6,739 nucleotides of DNA from Actinomycetota bacterium (GCA_030017355.1 JASEIR010000040.1:1-6739); one strand, 5' to 3'. Positions 1 through 5,964 are shown, counted from the first letter of the stretch. Numbers and translations: made by a program. Notes: generated by a model not told the origin, from the letters alone.

Positions 1-31
1 CTCCCTTGAGGGGAGGGGCTAGGGGAGGGTG
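1..31. repeat. GC-rich palindromic dispersed repeat, single copy cut by window edge
   Basis: The first 31 bases contain CTCCC-TTGA-GGGGAG followed by an AGGGG...AGGGTG tail. The reverse complement of 2776-2813 has the same order of blocks (CTCCCCC, TTGA, GGGGGG, then an AGGG/GGGTG tail). This is therefore an inverted-orientation relative of the repeats upstream of the ligase gene. The left end runs off the window, so its full length is unknown. I know of no assigned function. Because it lies downstream of the Rrf2 gene, it could be transcribed from that gene's promoter. Confidence 0.6.
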
Positions 32-69
32 ATAATTTTGAATTTTTAATTGAAATTTTGAATTATCAC
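29..69. repeat. AT-rich long inverted repeat (stem-loop)
   Basis: Perfect 9-base arms (GTGATAATT at 29-37, AATTATCAC at 61-69) enclose a second 5-base stem (41-45 with 53-57). The two stems are separated by a symmetric 3x3 internal loop, and the terminal loop is about 7 bases. The structure reads equally on both strands. It lies about 60 bases past the Rrf2 stop codon, next to the GC-rich repeat. It could fold in the 3' end of the Rrf2 transcript, but no T-run follows it on the minus strand, so it is not a standard intrinsic terminator. It may be a small mobile or repetitive element; its type is unidentified. Confidence 0.55.
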
Positions 70-131
70 TCTCTGCCCTTGCTGCCACCTTTTTGTAGAG
101 CTTTAGCTCCCTCAAATCGGATTAGCGAGAA

Positions 132-578
132 TTATATATGGTACATAGGCAAGGATGACTGGTCATAGCGGGTTTGTCTTGTTGCAAGCTGCTTTAGCGT
201 CATGCCCTTAAGAACGCGCTCAATTGCATAGCCAACCTGGCACCACAGGTCCTGCAGAGCACACTGCGTGCTCTTGGCGCAATCAGACGAACTAGTGCCA
301 GTGCAGGTAACGGTGGTTAGCGGGCCTTCCAAGACTTTTATAACCTCAAAAATGGTTATATCCTCAGGTGCGCGGGCAAGCGCCACACCACCTTGAGCGC
401 CGCGTTGGCTTCTTACCAGCCCTGCCTTTCTTAAAGCTGTAATCTGCTGCTCTAAAAAACGCTCAGGAATCCCTTGTCTTAAAGCTATCTCGCGGACCCC
501 AACCGTTCTTTGGCCGTAAAAACCTGCCATGTCGATAAGTGCCCTGAGTGCGTATTCGCTCTTTGCTGAAAATTTCAT
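132..578 (-). CDS. Rrf2-family winged-helix transcriptional regulator, Fe-S type
   Basis: A 148-residue protein of usual length for the Rrf2 family (IscR, NsrR, CymR, RirA). The N-terminus MKFSAKSEYALRALIDMA is the family hallmark. A winged helix-turn-helix spans about residues 25-68, including REIALRQGIPERFLEQQ and the wing RSQRGAQGGVALAR, and the IFEVIKVLEGP segment follows at 76-86. Cysteines at 92, 100 and 106 sit where IscR and NsrR bind their cluster, so iron-sulfur binding is likely; a fourth, C113, follows. The C-x7-C-x5-C spacing is longer than the x5/x5 of IscR. An AAGGA Shine-Dalgarno lies 7 bases before the ATG. The gene is downstream of the ligase in the same direction with a 134-base gap that has its own promoter-like sequences. 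Which signal it senses (cluster status, NO or redox) and its targets are unknown, so I give no symbol. Confidence 0.93.
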   Translation of the reverse strand: MKFSAKSEYALRALIDMAGFYGQRTVGVREIALRQGIPERFLEQQITALRKAGLVRSQRGAQGGVALARAPEDITIFEVIKVLEGPLTTVTCTGTSSSDCAKSTQCALQDLWCQVGYAIERVLKGMTLKQLATRQTRYDQSSLPMYHI

Positions 579-609
579 TTGGTGTTCCTTAATAAATGAG
601 AATTTATAG

Positions 610-637
610 AATATATAGCAACGTCCCCTAATTCCAA
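610..637 (-). promoter_or_regulatory. candidate proximal promoter of the Rrf2 gene
   Basis: Read on the minus strand, a TTGGAA box (637-632) is followed after 16 bases by TATATT (615-610), about 30 bases before the ATG. The boxes match the sigma-70 consensus at 4/6 and 5/6. It competes with the more distal candidate at 669-698. The -35 box overlaps a short direct repeat (ATTCC at 631-635 and 640-644 on the plus strand), which could be part of an operator. Confidence 0.35.
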
Positions 638-645
638 TAATTCCG

Positions 646-680
646 ATAAAAATAGTGCGCTTGAATGTAAGATAGCACTA
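646..680 (-). terminator. possible weak intrinsic terminator of the ligase gene, or operator palindrome
   Basis: On the minus strand TAGTGC (680-675) and GCACTA (658-653) form a perfect 6-base stem with a 16-base loop, directly followed by TTTTTAT (652-646). It starts 33 bases past the ligase stop codon, a sensible place for termination. The long loop and short stem make it weak. The same 28-base palindrome encloses the -10 box of the distal Rrf2 promoter candidate. It could instead be a dimer-binding operator, possibly for autoregulation. Confidence 0.35.
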
Positions 681-698
681 ATCAAGGGAAGATGTCAA
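669..698 (-). promoter_or_regulatory. candidate distal promoter of the Rrf2 gene
   Basis: On the minus strand a perfect TTGACA (698-693) is followed after 18 bases by TATCTT (674-669, 4/6 to consensus). It lies just beyond the ligase stop codon and would give a leader of roughly 80-85 bases. The -10 lies inside the TAGTGC/GCACTA palindrome. Confidence 0.4.
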
Positions 699-712
699 TT
701 ATTTTTTGCTAA

Positions 713-2677
713 CTATTTCCTGCTATCTCCGAAACTAGACAGTGCCTGCTTTAAATTAGGATCATTTGGGCTTAAACTTAGAGCTTTTTGTAGGTATAGC
801 TTGGCATCATCCTGCCTTCCCAAATCTCTATAGAGGAGCCCTAGATAATAATAAGCTCGAAAATTGGTGGGGTCGATCTTTGTTAATAGTTGAAGGTTTT
901 CCACTGCAACATCGATTTCGCCATTTGCTGCTGATATCAGCGCATAGATCAAGCGGGCATCATATTTGAGCGGATACCTTTCAAGCGCTGCAAGTGCGTA
1001 GTTTAACGAGGCCTGATAATCATTTTGCCGGTAATAGATCTGCGCCAGCCGGAAATATCCCTCATATGTCTCAGGGTTTATTCCTATCGATTTTTTATAA
1101 ACAGATATAGCCCCGTCAATATCTCGAGATGCCTCTAGCAGCTCGCCATACTGTAGCAAATAATCAATTTGCCATGGGGCTATTTGGGATGCTAATTTAG
1201 CATTGCTTACTGCAAATAAACGGTCACCGTTAATTTCTGCATCGATGGCCTTTCGAGACACGATATCAGCAGCAAGAGTCATAAGATTTGGTATAAGAAG
1301 AAGCAGGCAAAAACCAAGCGCAGCTAATGTTAAAGTGCCAGGGACATGGTTCTTAAGAACTATTTCCCTTGAACCAATTACTGAAGCAGTTAAGCCCACC
1401 ATAAGCCACATAGCAGGGGTTACCCCAACAGTTGAAAAATAAAACTGCAGTGAAACAAGATAGCCAAATACACCCAACCCCAAGCCAGCTACCAGGAGTC
1501 TATCATCTAGATTTACTTGCTTGCGTAAAAAATGCAATATGCCAAGAAAATAAGCACTAAAAAACAATAAGTATATCATAAGACCAACAAAACCTAATGA
1601 GAATGTGACCTGCAAAATATCGCTATGCGGTCTATCATAGCGTTTGTTAATCTCAAACGAATACTGCGTAAGATCTAAAGACCGGGTTGATACCTGCAGG
1701 AAAGTATCAATCCCGTATCCAAGGATTGGTCTTTTTTGAATCATATCAAGGGTCAATCCCCAGAGATGAAGTCTTGCTGATGCTGTATCACTTTTTTGAT
1801 CAAAAGCTGATGCAATACGAGACCCAATATCACCCGAATAAATAACGGCTAGTACAACAATCACCAAGACAACAACTGCAGCCCATATAGATGTCGATTT
1901 TAAGGGTACACCTGGCTTAGCTAATTTTAGCCATCTGAAAAAAATTACTGCTAGTAAAGGGATTTCTATGGCAAATGCAAGCCAACCTGAACGAGAATAG
2001 GTAAAAAGAAGCGCGCTTGCGCCCAGCAATATAAAGGCAATTGTGCTTAGCTGTGGCCGCTTTAGAAGTCTAGTAAATGCCAATGGAAATATTAAAACGA
2101 TATAGCCTGAAAGAGTTAGGGGATTTCCAAACGTTGAGAAGACACGCTCTCCGGCAAAGGTTCCTTCTTCCCACCACTTCCAGTCAATTCCAAAGTGCTG
2201 AATTACACCATATGCAGAGATAAGAACACCAGCCCAAATTAACGCAGATATCAGGCGCTCAACATCATCTCTTCGGGTAACAGTTGGAATAAGAAGTCCA
2301 ATTGCCAAATAACCAAGATATGTAAGCAGACCCTCAAATCGGCCATGCGACCCAAAAAAGCTTACCATAGGATTAACCGAAAAAACGGTCGAGATTGTGT
2401 AGCTTACCCCAAGCAACAGAAGTGGCCAAAAGTAGTACGGGCGGTTAAGAATAATTCGACTTTCCATCCCCCACCTGGCTAGCCAGGCTAAAATTAGAAA
2501 GACAGATGCGATTATAGCAAGATTAACCTTCCAGGTAGAAAACGCTTCTTGTGCGATGTTTGGAGCAAAAACAAGGGGAACAAAAACAGCGATTATAATA
2601 GCGGATGTAAAACCAAGCTTATTATGTAGATAACTATCTGGGGCTTTCGGTTTACTATTTTTGGCTTTACTTACCAT
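713..2677 (-). CDS. O-antigen ligase/polymerase-like membrane protein (Wzy_C) with C-terminal TPR repeats
   Basis: A 654-residue polytopic membrane protein with about ten to twelve hydrophobic segments between residues 22 and 470. The Wzy_C/O-antigen-ligase core is visible. YSRSGWLAF at 227-235 carries the conserved arginine, RLHLWGLTLDMIQKRPILGYG spans 302-322, and PHSDILQVTFSLGFVGL at 350-366 carries the conserved histidine. The soluble C-terminus (about 475-650) contains three to four TPR-like units, clearest at 523-570 and 606-640 (YYYLGLLYRDLGRQDDAKLYLQKALSLSP). The family transfers undecaprenol-linked glycans to lipid A, polymerises them, or glycosylates proteins such as pilins (PglL type). 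TPR-fused versions are common in species without classical LPS, so the acceptor here is open. The ATG has an AAAGGA site 7 bases upstream. No glycan-synthesis genes are in the window, so context does not identify the substrate. Confidence 0.88.
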   Translation of the reverse strand: MVSKAKNSKPKAPDSYLHNKLGFTSAIIIAVFVPLVFAPNIAQEAFSTWKVNLAIIASVFLILAWLARWGMESRIILNRPYYFWPLLLLGVSYTISTVFSVNPMVSFFGSHGRFEGLLTYLGYLAIGLLIPTVTRRDDVERLISALIWAGVLISAYGVIQHFGIDWKWWEEGTFAGERVFSTFGNPLTLSGYIVLIFPLAFTRLLKRPQLSTIAFILLGASALLFTYSRSGWLAFAIEIPLLAVIFFRWLKLAKPGVPLKSTSIWAAVVVLVIVVLAVIYSGDIGSRIASAFDQKSDTASARLHLWGLTLDMIQKRPILGYGIDTFLQVSTRSLDLTQYSFEINKRYDRPHSDILQVTFSLGFVGLMIYLLFFSAYFLGILHFLRKQVNLDDRLLVAGLGLGVFGYLVSLQFYFSTVGVTPAMWLMVGLTASVIGSREIVLKNHVPGTLTLAALGFCLLLLIPNLMTLAADIVSRKAIDAEINGDRLFAVSNAKLASQIAPWQIDYLLQYGELLEASRDIDGAISVYKKSIGINPETYEGYFRLAQIYYRQNDYQASLNYALAALERYPLKYDARLIYALISAANGEIDVAVENLQLLTKIDPTNFRAYYYLGLLYRDLGRQDDAKLYLQKALSLSPNDPNLKQALSSFGDSRK

Positions 2678-2727
2678 ATATGTATCCTTTAAACAAATCT
2701 ACGATTATCTAGATGCTTGAGCCATTC

Positions 2728-2766
2728 GTGCCTCGGAACAGTGCGAAAGTCCGAAGCCCGAGGCGC
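2728..2766. other. GC-rich stem-loop in the ligase 5' leader region
   Basis: GCCTCGG at 2730-2736 pairs perfectly with CCGAGGC at 2758-2764. A flanking T-G wobble and a G-C pair extend the stem to about 9 base pairs around a 21-base loop. An alternative pairing uses CGGA (2734-2737) with TCCG (2750-2753). It lies about 50-90 bases upstream of the ligase ATG, so it would be in the leader RNA if the ligase transcript starts further upstream. It matches no riboswitch class I know. It could be a leader attenuator or part of the neighbouring repeat cluster. Confidence 0.4.
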
Positions 2767-2775
2767 AGAGGTCTT

Positions 2776-2886
2776 TCACCCCCACCCTTACCCTCCCCCC
2801 TCAAGGGGGAGGGAATTATTTTAAGCTCTCCCTCCAAGGGGGAGGGGATTTGGTTGTGCTTCCCCTTAAGGGGGAGGGGATTTTCT
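2776..2886. repeat. cluster of three GC-rich palindromic tandem repeats (~33-base period)
   Basis: Three units share the core AAGGGGGAGGG, beginning at 2803, 2836 and 2868 (periods 33 and 32), each followed by an AT-rich tail starting (G)AATT or GATTT. Unit one is a perfect inverted repeat, CCCTCCCCC (2791-2799) with GGGGGAGGG (2805-2813) around CTCAA. Unit three contains the palindrome CCCCTTAAGGGG (2862-2873), and unit two is a decayed palindrome. Open reading frames run through it on both strands but encode only low-complexity SPLKGEG-type peptides and are not genes. I recognise this as the kind of intergenic repeat that often creates such spurious ORFs in bacterial genomes. It sits between the divergent ligase and lipoprotein genes. 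Confidence 0.8.
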
Positions 2887-2928
2887 GTCATTGCGCCAGC
2901 TAAGCTATACCAAACAAAATAGTCCAAT

Positions 2929-2957
2929 TTGAACTACTGCCCGATTTATTATATAAT
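2929..2957 (+). promoter_or_regulatory. strong sigma-70-type promoter of the lipoprotein gene
   Basis: TTGAAC (2929-2934) is followed after exactly 17 bases by a perfect TATAAT (2952-2957). The predicted start is near 2964, giving a leader of about 45 bases before the GTG at 3009. It points away from the ligase gene and lies just past the repeat cluster. This is the clearest promoter in the window. Confidence 0.75.
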
Positions 2958-2998
2958 AGCAGCATATGGTACTATATTAAAGCTCTTGCAAGTTATTT

Positions 2999-3003
2999 GG
3001 GGG
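2999..3003 (+). promoter_or_regulatory. ribosome binding site deciding the lipoprotein start
   Basis: A GGGGG tract lies 5 bases upstream of the GTG at 3009. An in-frame TTG at 2997 overlaps this tract, has no such site upstream, and would put extra residues before the two lysines of the signal peptide. The GTG is therefore preferred. Confidence 0.5.
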
Positions 3004-3008
3004 TAATT

Positions 3009-3629
3009 GTGAAAAAAAGCATATGGCTAGTAGCAATAATTTCGATAGTCATGCTCAGCTTAATTGGGTTAACTGCTGGTTGCCAGAAGAAAGAAGATAT
3101 AGGCGGGTTAACTGATGAGCAAATCAAAGCAGCTAAAAAAGGCGATCTGCAGGCCACGCACGATTTTAAGTACACTGGAGGCATGTGGTCTGAAAGTAAA
3201 TTACCGCCTAAAGAGGCAAAAAGAATCAAGAAAGAGATTGAAGAGGGATTTAAAAAGGCACTTGATATTTGGATAAATACAAAGGATAATCCAAAAGATT
3301 TCGAAAAAGGTTTAGCTGGTAAAGCACTATGGGAGTTAAAGCAGCAAACTGCAGCCGAGCAAGCACAGGGCAAGATTAAAATCAGAGTGCACGATAAAAG
3401 AGAATTTGAAGTGGTAAAAGTAAAGGAAGGCGCAGGGGCTGTTGCATATACCTACATAGATAATGGATACTATATCGACGCAAAGACAAAGAAGCGGATA
3501 AGCAAACCAGTTGGAGACAAAAAAGAGTGGCTGATAGGTATAGGCAAGTACGGTAAAGTGTGGAAGATTACAGAGATAGTTCCTTTAAGGCCTAAAACCC
3601 CAGCAGACAAAGAGCACAAATCCCAATAG
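3009..3629 (+). CDS. secreted lipoprotein of unknown function
   Basis: With the GTG start the product has 206 residues. It opens with a type II signal peptide: MKK, a hydrophobic core at residues 5-21, and the lipobox LTAG|C with the lipid-modified cysteine at 25. The mature part is lysine-rich and hydrophilic with no other cysteines. It has a predicted helical first half (about 55-115, e.g. KEAKRIKKEIEEGFKKALDIW). A more strand-like second half (about 118-190) ends in EWLIGIGKYGKVWKITEI. That pattern recalls NTF2/SnoaL-like extracytoplasmic domains, but this is a weak impression. It has its own strong promoter and is convergent with the cytochrome operon, so a shared function is not implied. 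No specific family recognised. Confidence 0.85.
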   Translation: MKKSIWLVAIISIVMLSLIGLTAGCQKKEDIGGLTDEQIKAAKKGDLQATHDFKYTGGMWSESKLPPKEAKRIKKEIEEGFKKALDIWINTKDNPKDFEKGLAGKALWELKQQTAAEQAQGKIKIRVHDKREFEVVKVKEGAGAVAYTYIDNGYYIDAKTKKRISKPVGDKKEWLIGIGKYGKVWKITEIVPLRPKTPADKEHKSQ

Positions 3630-3648
3630 CGAAGCCTAATAGAAATCC

Positions 3649-3708
3649 CAATAGAGCTAGTTTATTTTTCAATAGAGCTAGTTTATTTTTTATTTCTATT
3701 TCTATTTC
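3649..3708. repeat. perfect tandem repeats in the convergent intergenic gap
   Basis: Two exact, directly adjacent copies of a 21-base unit (starting CAATAGAGCTAG, ending TTTATTTTT) occupy 3649-3669 and 3670-3690. Three exact copies of TATTTC follow at 3691-3708, overlapping the last codons of the 13-heme gene. On the minus strand the hexamer yields the stop codons TAG, TAG and TAA in series, each separated by AAA. No GC-rich hairpin with a T-run is present between the convergent genes, although the repeats leave T-runs on the plus strand. The repeats look like slippage products and may vary between strains. Confidence 0.85.
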
Positions 3709-4973
3709 TGATTCTCAAGCACAGCGCCTGCGGCGCTGCCTGAATGGCAGTATGTACACAACCCGCCCTGGTGGCAAGAGAAACATTTCCTTTCATTTTC
3801 TGCCGGATGGCACTTGTCGCAAAGCTTGTTGGGCGGAAATGAACCGCCGGATGCAGCCATGCCGTGATATTTTAGCCACCTCTCCGTTGAACCATGAACT
3901 GACGGGTAATTATGGCATTCGTCACAAAATATTTGATAGCTTGGATATGAACCTTCAATTGCATGAGGTATAGGTGAAAGCCCATCTTTAAATATATGGC
4001 ACTTCTTACAAAGCCTTTTATTAATAAATCCCGGCAGAGCATGTTTTTTTGCATCCCCTACCCAATCATCCGGATGCGGCATTTCAAGACCATGGCACTT
4101 TATGCAAATACTATCCTGAGTCTGTGGATGGCAGCTGCGGCAATTTTTCATAGCCGCCACATCGATTTTTATAATCTCGCTTGCTATCTTGCGGGTTGTT
4201 GGCTTGGCCTTACTTGTATGGCAAGTATCACAGCTGGCAGAAGCCTGCTTATTATTATGGCAAGCTAAGCATTTATCCATTGTAGGTACGTTATTGACCG
4301 CTAATGCCTTACCGTGCGCAACGCTGTTATGGCAGTCCGTGCAAAGTAGGCCTTTTTCTAGTACATCTGTATGACGCATCCGCACTCCCCACTGAGAAAC
4401 AATCTTGCGAGTGATTTCATAGTGACAGCGCAAACAAGCCTCGTTTGATACTTGAGCATCATAGCGTTCCTTCTCTTTTTTAAAAACAGATGCGCTTAAC
4501 CATCGCGTGTAATCAATAAATTGCGCAACAGAGCCATCTATGCCAGGCCTGCTGTGGCAGGAAAGACAGCTTATCCCTTTGTGCGTAGACTTCTTTAGAT
4601 TCTGGACCAGCTCGCCGCTATGGCAGCGCTCACAAACCTCAGGTCTGCTCCCATAATAGTAAACAGCACTTATTGAAATAATTAGCGCAACGGCAAAAAT
4701 AATGCGGCCTGTCCAGGCCTCACGCCTTGTAACCTTAAAATGCTTAGCTGTAAGAACATCCAATATTTTTTGATGCCTGCTTCTAACCGAAGAAATCGCT
4801 AGCCAGATAAAAAGGCTAGCAATAATAGTGAGAAGGGCAAGAATTGCAATGATAAGTATTGTAGTCTTGGTATTTGCCTGGGGGTTGGTAAATGCCTGGT
4901 TGACATCTGATAGAAAGTGCCGAAGCAATGATCTTAAGTTGTGCCAATCAAACCCCTGATTGCTATTTATCAA
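3702..4973 (-). CDS. membrane-anchored 13-heme c-type cytochrome with NapC/NirT-like head
   Basis: From the preferred TTG start the product has 423 residues. There are two membrane segments (about 38-61 and 88-107). The basic loop between them (62-87) is probably cytoplasmic, which puts the C-terminal heme domain outside the membrane. There are thirteen CXXCH heme c motifs, at C114, 136, 180, 211, 235, 248, 278, 290, 322, 350, 385, 397 and 406, and no other cysteine. Hemes 1-4 have NapC/NirT/NrfH-like spacing, with the fourth-heme motif CTDCHNSVAH (211-220) and a preceding conserved H201. That family oxidises menaquinol or ubiquinol at the membrane. The remaining nine hemes would extend the wire outward. 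GLEMPHPDDW after heme 8 supplies extra histidines that may act as distal ligands. No catalytic-heme signature such as CXXCK is seen, so transfer rather than catalysis is inferred. It overlaps the 12-heme gene by 11 bases. Confidence 0.92.
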   Translation of the reverse strand: MINSNQGFDWHNLRSLLRHFLSDVNQAFTNPQANTKTTILIIAILALLTIIASLFIWLAISSVRSRHQKILDVLTAKHFKVTRREAWTGRIIFAVALIISISAVYYYGSRPEVCERCHSGELVQNLKKSTHKGISCLSCHSRPGIDGSVAQFIDYTRWLSASVFKKEKERYDAQVSNEACLRCHYEITRKIVSQWGVRMRHTDVLEKGLLCTDCHNSVAHGKALAVNNVPTMDKCLACHNNKQASASCDTCHTSKAKPTTRKIASEIIKIDVAAMKNCRSCHPQTQDSICIKCHGLEMPHPDDWVGDAKKHALPGFINKRLCKKCHIFKDGLSPIPHAIEGSYPSYQIFCDECHNYPSVHGSTERWLKYHGMAASGGSFPPNKLCDKCHPAENERKCFSCHQGGLCTYCHSGSAAGAVLENQK

Positions 4974-5925
4974 GACCGGCACTCCTTCTCAGTTCCTGCA
5001 AGCGATCTTTTGGCAGACCAGGATGTATGTGCGATGCATGACATCTTAAGCAGCCCTGCTCAAGATGGCACCTATAGCAAGTTTTTTTGCCCTTCTTTTT
5101 TGCTATGCTGCTATGGTTTTTAAAAAACTTATCGTCATGGGGCATATCAATACCATGGCAGGATAGGCAGTAACTTTTATGATGGCATTTATAGCATCCC
5201 TCCGCATCAGCCTTCGCTTGCTCAGGATGATACCTCACCCAAAACTCGGGATGCGGCAAGGAGGCGTTATGACATCTTAAGCAGAAGATATCACCATGAC
5301 AGGTTGTGCATGTATTAAGGTTACCCATGCCATGAAGCTTTCTCCACTGCGGCCCATGGGTGATTTTCCAGCTTGTTTTTATTTGTTCTCTTCCATCGAC
5401 CCCTTCAATATGGCACTCAGTGCATGATACACTTGCCTGCTTCCCGTTATGGCATACGGAACATTTATCCATCGCTGCGGGTTTCGGGTTGGCAATAGCA
5501 CCAGGGTGGGCAACTGTATTATGGCACTCTGTGCATCTTAGATAATCTGCGACCTCCTTGTGGCTCATTTTTATAGCTTTGCTTATAACAGCCCTTGTTA
5601 AAATATCATCATGGCACTGTTTGCAGTTATCCTGCGATACATTTGCAACAATAGGACGCCTATATGAAAAAGTTATCTGGCGCGCGACCATGCCCACTAC
5701 CCTTGCCCGCCAGGTAAATACAGCAAAAACATTATTTCTCTGGTGGCACGTATTGCAGCGGATATCGCGGTGACTTGATTTTTGCAAAGCTGACGCTTGA
5801 GAGCTGTGGCAGATTGTACAAAACGAAGGGCTAAACGTGGCAGAAATAATTATGTTGATAGCAACTGTCGTGCAAGCAATTCCTATTAGAGCTATCCTAA
5901 TAATCCAATCTGATCTCTCTCTCAT
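4963..5925 (-). CDS. membrane-anchored 12-heme c-type cytochrome with NapC/NirT-like head
   Basis: A 320-residue protein with one N-terminal membrane anchor (about 8-31) followed directly by the heme domain. Twelve CXXCH motifs start at C36, 57, 101, 131, 155, 168, 206, 215, 244, 253, 283 and 292; the only other cysteine, C18, is inside the anchor. Hemes 1-4 (FCTICH, RCNTCH, NCKQCH, CTECHNTVAH) follow the NapC/NirT/NrfH tetraheme plan, with H122 before heme 4, suggesting quinol oxidation at the outer membrane face. Hemes 7-12 form three consecutive units of 38-39 residues, each opening with CXXCH-x4-CXXCH; the first two continue with (L/M)PH, an aromatic residue and another His. It is a clear paralogue of the 13-heme protein, most visibly around hemes 5-6 (MDKCxxCHNxKQASxSCxxCH). 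The ATG has only a weak AGG site 10 bases upstream. Likely an electron conduit; the terminal acceptor is unknown. Confidence 0.93.
   Translation of the reverse strand: MRERSDWIIRIALIGIACTTVAINIIISATFSPSFCTICHSSQASALQKSSHRDIRCNTCHQRNNVFAVFTWRARVVGMVARQITFSYRRPIVANVSQDNCKQCHDDILTRAVISKAIKMSHKEVADYLRCTECHNTVAHPGAIANPKPAAMDKCSVCHNGKQASVSCTECHIEGVDGREQIKTSWKITHGPQWRKLHGMGNLNTCTTCHGDIFCLRCHNASLPHPEFWVRYHPEQAKADAEGCYKCHHKSYCLSCHGIDMPHDDKFFKNHSSIAKKKGKKTCYRCHLEQGCLRCHASHIHPGLPKDRLQELRRSAGLDK
4982..4987 (-). promoter_or_regulatory. ribosome binding site setting the 13-heme gene start
   Basis: On the minus strand AAGGAG (4987-4982) lies inside the last codons of the 12-heme gene. It is 8 bases from a TTG at 4973-4971. 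The alternative GTG at 4982-4980 directly abuts AAGGA with no spacer, so it is unlikely to be used. The longer form would add three residues and make the overlap 20 bases. Confidence 0.6.
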
Positions 5926-5964
5926 CTAACAAAAACCTGCCCGCTAGAAGATTGCTCCGCAAAG

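Noticed and set aside
2776..2886. CRISPR-like array
   Set aside because: Units are self-palindromic, imperfect, and directly adjacent at 32-33 bases with no unique spacers of consistent length; no cas genes are nearby.
2709..2927. Overlapping open frames of about 70 codons on both strands between the ligase and lipoprotein genes
   Set aside because: They run through the GC-rich palindromic repeats and give low-complexity SPLKGEG-type peptides, with no ribosome site or domain on either strand.
2993..3373. 126-codon minus-strand frame opposite the lipoprotein gene
   Set aside because: The plus-strand gene has a signal peptide, a lipobox and a strong promoter. The opposite frame has no supporting start signal or domain.
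3722..3738. Intrinsic terminator hairpin CAGCGCC-TGC-GGCGCTG
   Set aside because: It is a strong 7-base stem but lies within the coding end of the 13-heme gene, and no T-run follows it on either strand.
3752..5773. Plus-strand open frames opposite the cytochrome genes
   Set aside because: These are shadows of the heme-motif-rich minus-strand genes. Repeated CXXCH codons make the complementary frame open and cysteine/tryptophan-biased, with no start signals.
4963..5925. Lipoprotein modification of the 12-heme cytochrome at C18
   Set aside because: The residues before C18 (L-I-G-I-A) do not form a lipobox, and the hydrophobic stretch continues past the cysteine, so it is a membrane anchor.
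3702..5925. Catalytic multiheme enzyme (pentaheme nitrite reductase, octaheme hydroxylamine or tetrathionate reductase type)
   Set aside because: No CXXCK-type or other atypical active-site heme motif is present, and the heme spacing does not follow those families; an electron-transfer role fits better.
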